From contig JAUWMS010000018.1 of NCBI GenBank assembly GCA_030613045.1, forward strand, positions 1 to 12,778: a DNA stretch of 12,778 nucleotides. Direction: 5' to 3'. Below, one piece after another: positions 6,250-12,778 of this stretch (the stretch's first letter is position 1; each line of letters opens with the position of its first letter). The notes under the pieces are model-generated. The model was not told where the DNA came from. It did no database searches and was given only the letters and a program-made list of their open reading frames with translations. Made by a program: the position numbers and the translations under genes. This DNA comes from Candidatus Latescibacterota bacterium. Its GTDB lineage: Bacteria > Latescibacterota > 4484-107.

Positions 6250-7229
6250 GAAGTTTCTCCTGTCTCGCCGAGTACCTCTGTGATCACCTTGAGGAGCTGC
6301 TTCTTTTCGATCGGGCCGAGGAAGCGTTTCCCCTCATAGACCGGCAAAGTCGCCTGCTTGGTTTTTTTGAACAGATCCAGCGCCTCGATGAGCGAGCTTC
6401 TGGCGCGCAGCCGCGCCTCGGATTTTGCGCTGCCCGACTCGGGGCTCGTCGGACGTAGCTCGGGCATGATGGTTTTGATCGTTTTTGTCAAAAGGGACAA
6501 CTGGAACCGATGCTGCCCCAGGAAGCTATCTACAAATTCGTTCGCCGGATTCTCAACGAGTTCCGCCGGCGTGGATAGTTGTTGCAGGCGACCGGCGTCT
6601 AAGAGGGCGATTCGGTCGCCCATCTTAACCGCCTCGAAAACGTCGTGGGTCACGAACAGAATGGTTTTTTTGATTTCGGATTCCAGTTCGATGAACTCAT
6701 CCTGAAGCTGTTCGCGCGTGATGGGATCTAAGGCGCCGAAAGGTTCATCCATGAGCACGAAGGGCGGATCGGATGCCAGCGCGCGCGCCACGCCGACGCG
6801 CTGCCGTTGTCCCCCGCTGAGCTGAGCGGGATATCGCTCCCGAAACTCCTCCGGATCAAGGCCCGATATCGTCAACAGCTCATCCACTCGTTCGGCAGTT
6901 CGATCCCGGGGCCACTTGAGCAGATTCGGCACCACGGAGATGTTTTCCGAGATCGTCATGTGCGGAAAAAGGCCGATGTACTGGATCGCATAGCCGATCC
7001 CGCGACGCAACTGGATCAGATCCTGCTCCATAATATCGGTTCCGTTGATCACGATGCGTCCCCGCGTCGGCTCAATCAGACGGTTGACCATCTTCAGCGT
7101 GGTGGTCTTGCCGCTGCCGCTGGTACCGAGCAAGACCACCGTCTCCCCCTCCGCGACCTCCATAGAAAGGTCACATACGGCCTCAGCGCCGCCGGGATAG
7201 GTTTTCCATACCCTGTCAAATTGTATCAT
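6246..7229 (-). CDS. Osmoprotectant ABC transporter ATP-binding protein (OpuCA-type)
   Basis: This cytoplasmic ATPase drives betaine-type uptake. The 327 residues contain Walker A GTSGSGKT (35-42), Q-loop Gln83 in GYAIQYIGLF, signature LSGGQ (137-141), Walker B VLMDEP (158-163) and H-loop His195 in FVTHD. All catalytic residues are present. The C-terminus (about 270-327) resembles a single, shortened CBS-type domain (LPVYEGKRFLGPIEKKQLL). In OpuA-type ATPases CBS pairs sense ionic strength; whether one half-unit does so here is unknown. ATG 7229 overlaps the TGA of the MFS gene (ATGA) and has ggag four bases upstream. Confidence 0.95.
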   Translation of the reverse strand: MIQFDRVWKTYPGGAEAVCDLSMEVAEGETVVLLGTSGSGKTTTLKMVNRLIEPTRGRIVINGTDIMEQDLIQLRRGIGYAIQYIGLFPHMTISENISVVPNLLKWPRDRTAERVDELLTISGLDPEEFRERYPAQLSGGQRQRVGVARALASDPPFVLMDEPFGALDPITREQLQDEFIELESEIKKTILFVTHDVFEAVKMGDRIALLDAGRLQQLSTPAELVENPANEFVDSFLGQHRFQLSLLTKTIKTIMPELRPTSPESGSAKSEARLRARSSLIEALDLFKKTKQATLPVYEGKRFLGPIEKKQLLKVITEVLGETGETS

Positions 7230-8416
7230 ATACTCCGCTCTCTCGAGCTGGCGGCCACATCGGGGATCAACGGGCCTATGAGGGCGGCGCCAAGCAATAG
7301 AATCACTCCTATGAGATATGGAGATTCGGGACCAAGGGTCCTTGCGGAGATTCCGCCCAACAAAGATCCCGTCATGATGCCGCCCACCAAGGTGGCCTCA
7401 TGCATACCCGTTTTCCTACCCCGTCCTTCAACGTCCTCAAGGCTCTGTAAATAGCTAAGATAATAGACTACCCCAATCGCAAGCCCGCTCATGGCGAACG
7501 CGATAACAAGGGCGGCTGTGCTTCTGCTCTGCATGGCCCCTAAAAGCGATAGGATGGCAAGTGCCAGCCCAGCGAAAGCCATGGGACGCCGGGGAAGCAT
7601 CGTGGAAGTAAATACCGTTCCCAAAAACATCGCTGTCCGTGCAACTCCCATGGCGAAGAGTAACCATCCAAAGGTAGCCGCTCCCAAACCAAAGCTGTGG
7701 GCCTGTTTCGGGAACACATTCTGCAAAACACCCAAACCGAAACATACGGTGAAGTTGTTTATCCAGGCGAGTATCAGGCCGGGAGGAATGGTTTGCTTCG
7801 CTTTGGACGCGGCAGGTAAAACCTCCGTGGAGTCCTTGGCCGGATCCGGCAAGGTGCTCAATACAGCGAAGACAAGAGAAGCGGCGCCTGCGGCACACAC
7901 AAAGGGCGCAAAAGGCGCCAGGCTGAACAGTGCGCCGCCTGCCAAGGTCCCCGTCATCATGCCGGAACTCCAGCTTATGTTAAACACCGCCGTACTCTTG
8001 GGCAATTGCGTGCTGGCGTGTACGTCCCCTACCCACGCCAGCACAAGCGGCCAGAAAAACGCAAGGCTCACCCCTACGAGCATGAAACCGGCAAAGACAT
8101 GCCATAACTCGGAGGACTGCGCCAGAAAAAGGTCGCCGCATACCACAAATATACAACTGGCCAAGGCCATCTTCTTCCGGCCGATTACATCTGACAGCGC
8201 CCCAACAAACGGGCAGGCCAACGCGTAGATAGCCCCCCGAGCGGCTCCGAGGATACCGAGCCCCAGCACAGTTCCTCCGAGACGGATCGCCAGATAGGGG
8301 ACTGCGGCCAAAAGGATGCCGAACCCGAAATCGGTTAGGAATGCCGCAGCAAAGATGCGTTTGACATAGGGAGAACGTTCTACCGCAAGATCAACGGGTC
8401 CAGGCGTTGAATTCAT
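7226..8416 (-). CDS. Major facilitator superfamily transporter
   Basis: This is a secondary transporter of the inner membrane, 396 residues, with about 12 hydrophobic segments in two halves and a polar loop near 190-210. The MFS motif A between helices 2 and 3 is visible as GALSDVIGRKK (72-82), with a second partial copy, EGRGRKTG, at 330-337. The substrate cannot be assigned from the sequence. Its placement between a methyltransferase and a betaine ABC importer suggests import of a methylated amine or export of a demethylated product. ATG 8416 overlaps the preceding stop as ATGA, with an agaagg site just upstream. Confidence 0.9.
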   Translation of the reverse strand: MNSTPGPVDLAVERSPYVKRIFAAAFLTDFGFGILLAAVPYLAIRLGGTVLGLGILGAARGAIYALACPFVGALSDVIGRKKMALASCIFVVCGDLFLAQSSELWHVFAGFMLVGVSLAFFWPLVLAWVGDVHASTQLPKSTAVFNISWSSGMMTGTLAGGALFSLAPFAPFVCAAGAASLVFAVLSTLPDPAKDSTEVLPAASKAKQTIPPGLILAWINNFTVCFGLGVLQNVFPKQAHSFGLGAATFGWLLFAMGVARTAMFLGTVFTSTMLPRRPMAFAGLALAILSLLGAMQSRSTAALVIAFAMSGLAIGVVYYLSYLQSLEDVEGRGRKTGMHEATLVGGIMTGSLLGGISARTLGPESPYLIGVILLLGAALIGPLIPDVAASSRERSI

Positions 8417-9702
8417 CCCTTCTCCACCTCAAATATGCCGACCAATCCGTGCGCGCACCCCTGTCCTTTCTGAAGCTTGGTGACGAGATACCACAAGGCA
8501 TAGCCGAGTTGCGGCTCGATAATATTCTCACGAGGCAACCCGATACCCAGCCATCCCGCCCCTTCCACGACGCGCCTCATCCGTTCCATCATCTTCCGTA
8601 AAACGGAAGGATAGGACGCGGGAACCGGCGACAGATCGGAGGAAAAACGCTGTTGTTCGTCATCGTACGATTCCAGAAGCTTCCCGACGTATTGCACGAG
8701 GGTATTCCAACACATTTGGAGATGCTCAAAGTACTCGTTTAGGAATTTGAAACCCGGCTTGGGCACATAGTTCACCATCAAGGATCCAAAGTCGGTGCGC
8801 AGGTTCGGCTCGTGCAGGGAATTGACCGCCTGACGAATGGGCTGGGCGTGTGGATTGTATTCCGCGGTATCCATGTGCCTGCCGGTAAAGGTGGAACGAT
8901 CGAAGAAGACCAGCGGTTTGATCTGAACACCGGCCCGCTTGCTCGCTTCGGTAATAATGGTATCTACTTCCTGGCGGTTCATAAGCCGGAGGGTAATATG
9001 TTGAAGCTCGTCCCGTCGGGCCTCCCGCTCTTCCTTTTCGTAAATGTAGGAGACCACGTAATCCATGTTGCGGTTCTCCGACAGATCGTTCGTCCAGAGC
9101 GTCTGCCATTCATAAGAATACCGTCCCAGCCAATCGCACACGATGATACAGTATTCCTTGGTTCGCCGGGCGATGTCAGCGAGAAGCTCTATGGAGGTCT
9201 CGTCATCGTTGTGGTGCGAAAACGTGCCATAAGACGTAAAGTAGAGATCATAAGGCCGCTCGTTTTCGGATAGGGGAAGCCCATGGTTGAAATCGGCTTG
9301 CCCGAAGACCAGCTTGGGGTCGTGCCCATAGATGGAACGCGCCTGTTGAAGCAGGTCTTCGTTCAGATCAATCCCCTTATAGAATCCGAGTATATCCGGG
9401 GTGAGGAGATCCACCTCGACAGCCTGTAAGTTCGGGTCGCGCTGTCGAATGCCGGCGAGCAATTCGTATCCATCGGCGCTGCCGCATCCCAAGTCCATAA
9501 TTCGCACCCGCTGCATCAACGCCCGCTTGCGCGCGATCAGTTTCTGCAGATGGGGGCGCATAAATTGCCGGGTGACCTCGTCCTCCCAATAGCAGCGGAC
9601 GTTATCGTATTTTCCCACCAATCCACTTCTCTTGGCGTATAATCCACTCTGGACTGCCTCGCTGTACGCTTCCATTTGTTCCTTCTTTGTCGGTTTACTC
9701 AT
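8413..9702 (-). CDS. Class I SAM-dependent methyltransferase, substrate unknown
   Basis: The protein has 429 residues. A Rossmann-type methyltransferase core spans about 60-200. Motif I is IMDLGCGSADG (68-78), an acidic residue ending the second strand is seen in KGIDL (Asp112), and DFNHGLPL (137-144) follows in the motif III region. SAM binding is therefore well supported. The N-terminus (SGLVGKYDNVRCYWEDEVTR, 26-45) and the region from about 215 to 429 are not assigned by me. The C-terminal part is rich in Tyr, Trp and His and could be a substrate domain. ATG 9702 has a good aaggag site. The gene sits between the MttB-family gene (14-base gap) and the MFS gene (overlap), so a role in methylated amine metabolism is likely but unproven. 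Confidence 0.85.
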   Translation of the reverse strand: MSKPTKKEQMEAYSEAVQSGLYAKRSGLVGKYDNVRCYWEDEVTRQFMRPHLQKLIARKRALMQRVRIMDLGCGSADGYELLAGIRQRDPNLQAVEVDLLTPDILGFYKGIDLNEDLLQQARSIYGHDPKLVFGQADFNHGLPLSENERPYDLYFTSYGTFSHHNDDETSIELLADIARRTKEYCIIVCDWLGRYSYEWQTLWTNDLSENRNMDYVVSYIYEKEEREARRDELQHITLRLMNRQEVDTIITEASKRAGVQIKPLVFFDRSTFTGRHMDTAEYNPHAQPIRQAVNSLHEPNLRTDFGSLMVNYVPKPGFKFLNEYFEHLQMCWNTLVQYVGKLLESYDDEQQRFSSDLSPVPASYPSVLRKMMERMRRVVEGAGWLGIGLPRENIIEPQLGYALWYLVTKLQKGQGCAHGLVGIFEVEKG

Positions 9703-9716
9703 CTGCGCGCTCCTTT

Positions 9717-11198
9717 CTAACCATTCAGCGTCTTCGGCAGGATGCCGGGAATTTCCCTCGCAATTTCTTCCAGTATCTCCTCGGGCAGTGGATTGCGCGG
9801 AATCGCCATGAACTCGTGATATCGGCGGTGCGCCGCCATCAAAGCGCCCCCTTCGTCGTCTTCGAGGGGATACCGGATATATACCGGTTCGCGCGTGGGC
9901 AATGGAAGATGATAGATATAGGTCTTGTGGCTGGTCTCCATCACCTCCCGCACCATCGCCAGCACGCTTTCACGCCCGTCCTCGGAAATATCGGGATCGC
10001 CAAGTTCCCACTTGACCATGCCGACGTGGGCGTCGTCCAGTACAGCCTGTTCGGGACAGAATGTATTGGTGCGCTCTAACAAACCGAATGCGTAGTGGAC
10101 GTACTGGGCGCCGCTTCGGGGAACGGACATCAGTGTCAGCATTTTTTCCGCCGTGGCCTGAATGCCCGGAACGTCGGTATCGCCCACCCCGGCAGTCGAA
10201 TAGCACGGCAGGCCATAAAAGCGGGCCAGTTGCGCACAATCGTGATGGTAATGATTGAACTCGGGCGCCCCGTACATATCGTCGAGCGTATCGAGCCGCG
10301 TCCGCACGGGCACGCTCCCGTAAAGCACGGGCGCGCCGGGGGCGACGAGTTGGTTCAGCGCCACGCCCGCGAGAAGCTCGGCATTGATCTGAGCCACCAT
10401 GCCGAATTCATCGAAGGGGCCGGTCGCGCCGCCCATGGGACAACTCGAAATTACGACGGGAACGCGCCGTTTGGATATCGCGATGAGCTTCGCCGCGGTA
10501 TCGTCCACCATCTGCAGCGGACTTTTAATGACGCAGGTGATAAAGGATAGGACGGGGTTTTTCTCGAAGGCTTCTTTGCCGCCGGCGATAATTTCCCCCA
10601 TGCGAAGGACATCATCCAGCGCGGGAATACTCGTCAGACCGGCCTGCACGTGCTTGGTGATGTTGTTCAGGCTGGCCAGCAATTTGTTGACGTCCTTGTT
10701 TTCCGCCGTGACTTCTTGGTCCCGGATATTCACACAACGAATGAAAAAATCCAGATTCTCTAAATGTTCACAGAGATGCGCCGCCTTGCATAGACGTGCG
10801 ACAGAGCCTTCCCGACGAATGAACTTCGGACGCCTCCCATCGAACTCGACGTCGAGCCAGATGTTGGTCTCCGAGCCGCTCCCGAACCGCACCCTCGGCT
10901 CGTGGGCATCGAGGATAAGGCGATTATCGGGATTGCGCGCGCCGAGCACGATCCTGGAGGGTGCGCTCTCCAGAATTTTGTCTATAATGGCGGACGAAAT
11001 CCGAATGCGCACGCAGTCGTCGGCATCCTCAACTTTCGCGCCGGCCTTCCTGAAAATCCCGACCGCCTCCTTATTGTAGCACAGCAATCCGGGATCTTGC
11101 AGTAGATCGCGGGAAACGCCATCCACGAGTCTCACTTGCGCATCGGATAGACGATCCTGGGGCGTTACCAAAATCCCTTCACGTTGTTTTTCTGACAT
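9717..11198 (-). CDS. MttB-family methyltransferase, non-pyrrolysine type
   Basis: Members of this family transfer a methyl group from a quaternary or tertiary amine to a corrinoid protein. The 493 residues match the usual length of about 480-500. Family segments seen include GSGSETNIWLD (106-116), PVVISSCPMGGATGP (247-261), NAELLAGVALNQLVAPGAPVLYGS (272-295) and YSTAGVGDTDVPGIQ (333-347). The last is, as I recall it, the region where true TMA methyltransferases carry pyrrolysine. No internal TAG occurs, so this is a MtgB-like (glycine betaine) or related quaternary amine enzyme; the exact substrate is open. The terminal TAG at 9717 is followed by another stop after six codons. ATG 11198 has gggaga upstream and overlaps the DUF362 gene by 20 bases. 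Confidence 0.92.
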   Translation of the reverse strand: MSEKQREGILVTPQDRLSDAQVRLVDGVSRDLLQDPGLLCYNKEAVGIFRKAGAKVEDADDCVRIRISSAIIDKILESAPSRIVLGARNPDNRLILDAHEPRVRFGSGSETNIWLDVEFDGRRPKFIRREGSVARLCKAAHLCEHLENLDFFIRCVNIRDQEVTAENKDVNKLLASLNNITKHVQAGLTSIPALDDVLRMGEIIAGGKEAFEKNPVLSFITCVIKSPLQMVDDTAAKLIAISKRRVPVVISSCPMGGATGPFDEFGMVAQINAELLAGVALNQLVAPGAPVLYGSVPVRTRLDTLDDMYGAPEFNHYHHDCAQLARFYGLPCYSTAGVGDTDVPGIQATAEKMLTLMSVPRSGAQYVHYAFGLLERTNTFCPEQAVLDDAHVGMVKWELGDPDISEDGRESVLAMVREVMETSHKTYIYHLPLPTREPVYIRYPLEDDEGGALMAAHRRYHEFMAIPRNPLPEEILEEIAREIPGILPKTLNG

Positions 11199-12417
11199 TA
11201 TTTTCTCCCTTGTATGATAACACTATGTGTTCAAACGGCGTTTCGGTCAGGATACCGTAAGTTTTATGTACATACCTCGCGGTCGTCTCCGCCGTTTTCA
11301 ACAGCGATTTATTTCCCTTTTGGCCTTCCTCGCGCAGCGCGTCCGCGAGCATTCGGCCGGCCAGTTGATCTATGGCAAACGGGTTCTTGCCCACGAGAAA
11401 GCCGAGGTCTCGCTGGAGCATCGGTTTCTGGCGAATGTTCACGCAGTCGCAGCGTTCGGTGATGGCGACCATGTGGAGCACGTGAATGGTGTGCTCCCAT
11501 CGGCCGTCCATAAGTCCCATGAGGTAATCCGCCATGCGCAGAGGAAGCGTGTCCTCGCCGCGCGACCAGTCGGTAATAGCTTCACCATGAATCGTCACCG
11601 CTCGTTTCGGGCACACGGCCTCGCACTCGCCGCAGCCGATGCAACGCTCCGGATCTACAACCGGAGGCCCCTCTGCGTCGCTGAGCTTCAAGGCGCCTTC
11701 GGGACAGCTCTCCACACATCGGCCACAGGCGGCGCAAAACTCGGCGTCGAAGTGAGGCAGCAGGGACTGGTGCATACGAAATTTACCTTTGAGCGCGGAG
11801 CACCCCATCGCGATGCTCTTGACACACCCGGCCAGTCCAGCCAATCCGTGCAGGGTCAGGTGCGCATGATTGATCACAAAGTCGGCCGCTGAAAATCCGC
11901 CCGCGGGATAAAAATCCTTAAATCTTTGAATGCCCCGGACCTCGATTCGTTCTTGCTCCTCGTCGAATTCGAACACTCCCGGGATCGCACTGCATGGTCG
12001 GTCGAGCGCCACATAAGGAATCCCTGAGACCCCATTTGCAGCCCATCCATGCGCTTGCGCTAATTTCAGATAGGAGGACACATCTCCGGGAGGATTCTGC
12101 TTGTGGCCGCGAGGTCCTGAATAGGCCACGGTCGTATCGCCCGCCACGATCCCTGATGCGCCATGATCCCGAAGAAATCGGATGCTGCCCAACACGTATT
12201 CGGGCTTCAGCCGCGTGACGCACTTGGGCTCGCCGATGTGAATCTTGAGCAGCGTCTGACCGGAAACATCGCCCGGATGAACTCGGTGCAGCGCCTGGTA
12301 AATGGCCGTGTTCATGCTTCGCTGAGGGCCCGGTTGTGTGCTATCCAGGTCCGCGGTGTCTATGAAGATCACGGGGAATGCCCGCGCTTGGGTGGTCAAT
12401 CCTGTCGGTAAGTGCAT
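11179..12417 (-). CDS. DUF362 protein with two [4Fe-4S] ferredoxin motifs
   Basis: This is an iron-sulfur protein of 412 residues. A DUF362-type domain spans about 10-220, with KIHIGEP at 58-64 and NHAHLTLHGLAGLAGCVKS at 183-201. Two ferredoxin motifs follow: Cys228/231/234/238 (CAACGRCVESCP) and Cys259/262/265/269 (CIGCGECEAVCP). A short DUF362-type tail contains a CDC pair at 323-325. It probably transfers electrons in the cytoplasm. Placed between two MttB-family genes, it may serve corrinoid reactivation or an oxidation coupled to methyl transfer (inference). ATG 12417 is 33 bases after the upstream stop; only a weak gaaag ribosome site precedes it, but the conserved N-terminal part supports this start. 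Confidence 0.9.
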   Translation of the reverse strand: MHLPTGLTTQARAFPVIFIDTADLDSTQPGPQRSMNTAIYQALHRVHPGDVSGQTLLKIHIGEPKCVTRLKPEYVLGSIRFLRDHGASGIVAGDTTVAYSGPRGHKQNPPGDVSSYLKLAQAHGWAANGVSGIPYVALDRPCSAIPGVFEFDEEQERIEVRGIQRFKDFYPAGGFSAADFVINHAHLTLHGLAGLAGCVKSIAMGCSALKGKFRMHQSLLPHFDAEFCAACGRCVESCPEGALKLSDAEGPPVVDPERCIGCGECEAVCPKRAVTIHGEAITDWSRGEDTLPLRMADYLMGLMDGRWEHTIHVLHMVAITERCDCVNIRQKPMLQRDLGFLVGKNPFAIDQLAGRMLADALREEGQKGNKSLLKTAETTARYVHKTYGILTETPFEHIVLSYKGENNVRKTT

Positions 12418-12450
12418 TGAAGTTCTTTCGAATGCAGGGATTCAAAATTT

Positions 12451-12778
12451 TCAACGTCTACTTACGATCTCCGGGAATGCCTTCAATAGCTGTTCGCGAA
12501 TAGCCGGCGACAGTCGGCTATGATGATCGCCTTCCCGCACCTCACGAACAAAAGCCTTCGCCCGGCCCAACGCGTCGGAGTCCGGTTCCATGGATTCACG
12601 GTTTTCCCTGTTCGCCAGTCGGGGAGTGAAGAATTCTCCGCGCATGTGCCGCACGGTATGCTCCTCCACGAGGAAATCTTCACCCGGGCCTTTTTCGATA
12701 ATCAACGCGGTGGCAAGCGTGTCGTCGTTCACCTCGATGCCGCGCAAGACGCGCTGACACATGCCCAGGATTTCGTTG
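12451..12778 (-). CDS. MttB-family methyltransferase, C-terminal part (cut by window edge)
   Basis: Only the last 108 or so codons are present; the frame remains open to the edge. The visible sequence contains NEILGMCQRVLRGIEV, then GPGEDFLVEEHTVRHMRGEF and a charged tail ending FPEIVSRR with TGA at 12451-12453. This pattern is typical of the C-terminus of trimethylamine methyltransferase family proteins (EEHT..HMR.E). It would be a second, different MttB paralogue in the same operon. The substrate, and whether the missing part has an amber/pyrrolysine codon, cannot be judged. Confidence 0.85.
   Translation of the reverse strand, partial: NEILGMCQRVLRGIEVNDDTLATALIIEKGPGEDFLVEEHTVRHMRGEFFTPRLANRENRESMEPDSDALGRAKAFVREVREGDHHSRLSPAIREQLLKAFPEIVSRR

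Noticed and set aside
10970..10986. A further copy of the repeat core (gaattttgtct) at about 10974
   Set aside because: It matches only 9 of 11 core bases and lies in conserved MttB coding sequence, so it is likely coincidental.
11227..11892. 221-codon plus-strand open frame opposite the DUF362 gene
   Set aside because: It is the mirror of a gene with two intact ferredoxin motifs, and shows no protein-like pattern of its own.

Overview
The window reads as one long minus-strand operon (about 12778 down to 1477) followed by about 1.5 kb of repeat-rich, nearly gene-free DNA (1-1476). Nothing fixes the taxon. The sigma factor is the short RpoD type that starts near region 1.2, as in Bacteroidetes/Chlorobi, Acidobacteria and several uncultured phyla. 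The operon carries periplasm-type transport parts, and the non-coding end has dispersed-looking repeats (period-7 AT-rich units, a 'tctgcgtcctccgcgtctctgcggt'-like block). I infer an uncultured Gram-negative-type bacterium. TAG is used as an ordinary stop by two genes.

Operon in transcription order: (1) C-terminal end of a trimethylamine methyltransferase (MttB) family protein, cut by the window edge; (2) a DUF362 protein with two [4Fe-4S] ferredoxin motifs; (3) a complete MttB-family methyltransferase without an internal amber codon, hence of the non-pyrrolysine type; (4) a class I SAM-dependent methyltransferase with a long unassigned C-terminal region; (5) an MFS transporter; (6-8) an OpuC/Osm-type glycine betaine ABC transporter (ATPase, permease, binding protein); (9) an MscS mechanosensitive channel; (10) a tandem Usp protein; (11) a primary-type sigma-70 factor. 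Most junctions are 4-20 base overlaps or gaps of 5-64 bases, so co-transcription is likely.

The working model (inference) is uptake of a betaine-like quaternary amine by the ABC and MFS systems, demethylation by the MttB proteins, and a redox or corrinoid-activating role for the DUF362 ferredoxin. MscS and Usp add osmotic/stress functions and the sigma factor closes the unit. The cognate corrinoid protein and MtgA/MtrH-type partner are not in the window.

The strongest oddity is the ABC binding protein (4560-5522). Its two halves are in the reverse of the usual OsmX/OpuCC order, a circular permutation. The second is in the non-coding end: four copies of an 11-base core (ggacaaaatta) form a nested pair of inverted repeats. 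The outer arms are 147-170/1439-1462 and the inner arms 328-343/1312-1327. They bracket a 5'-truncated gene fragment.
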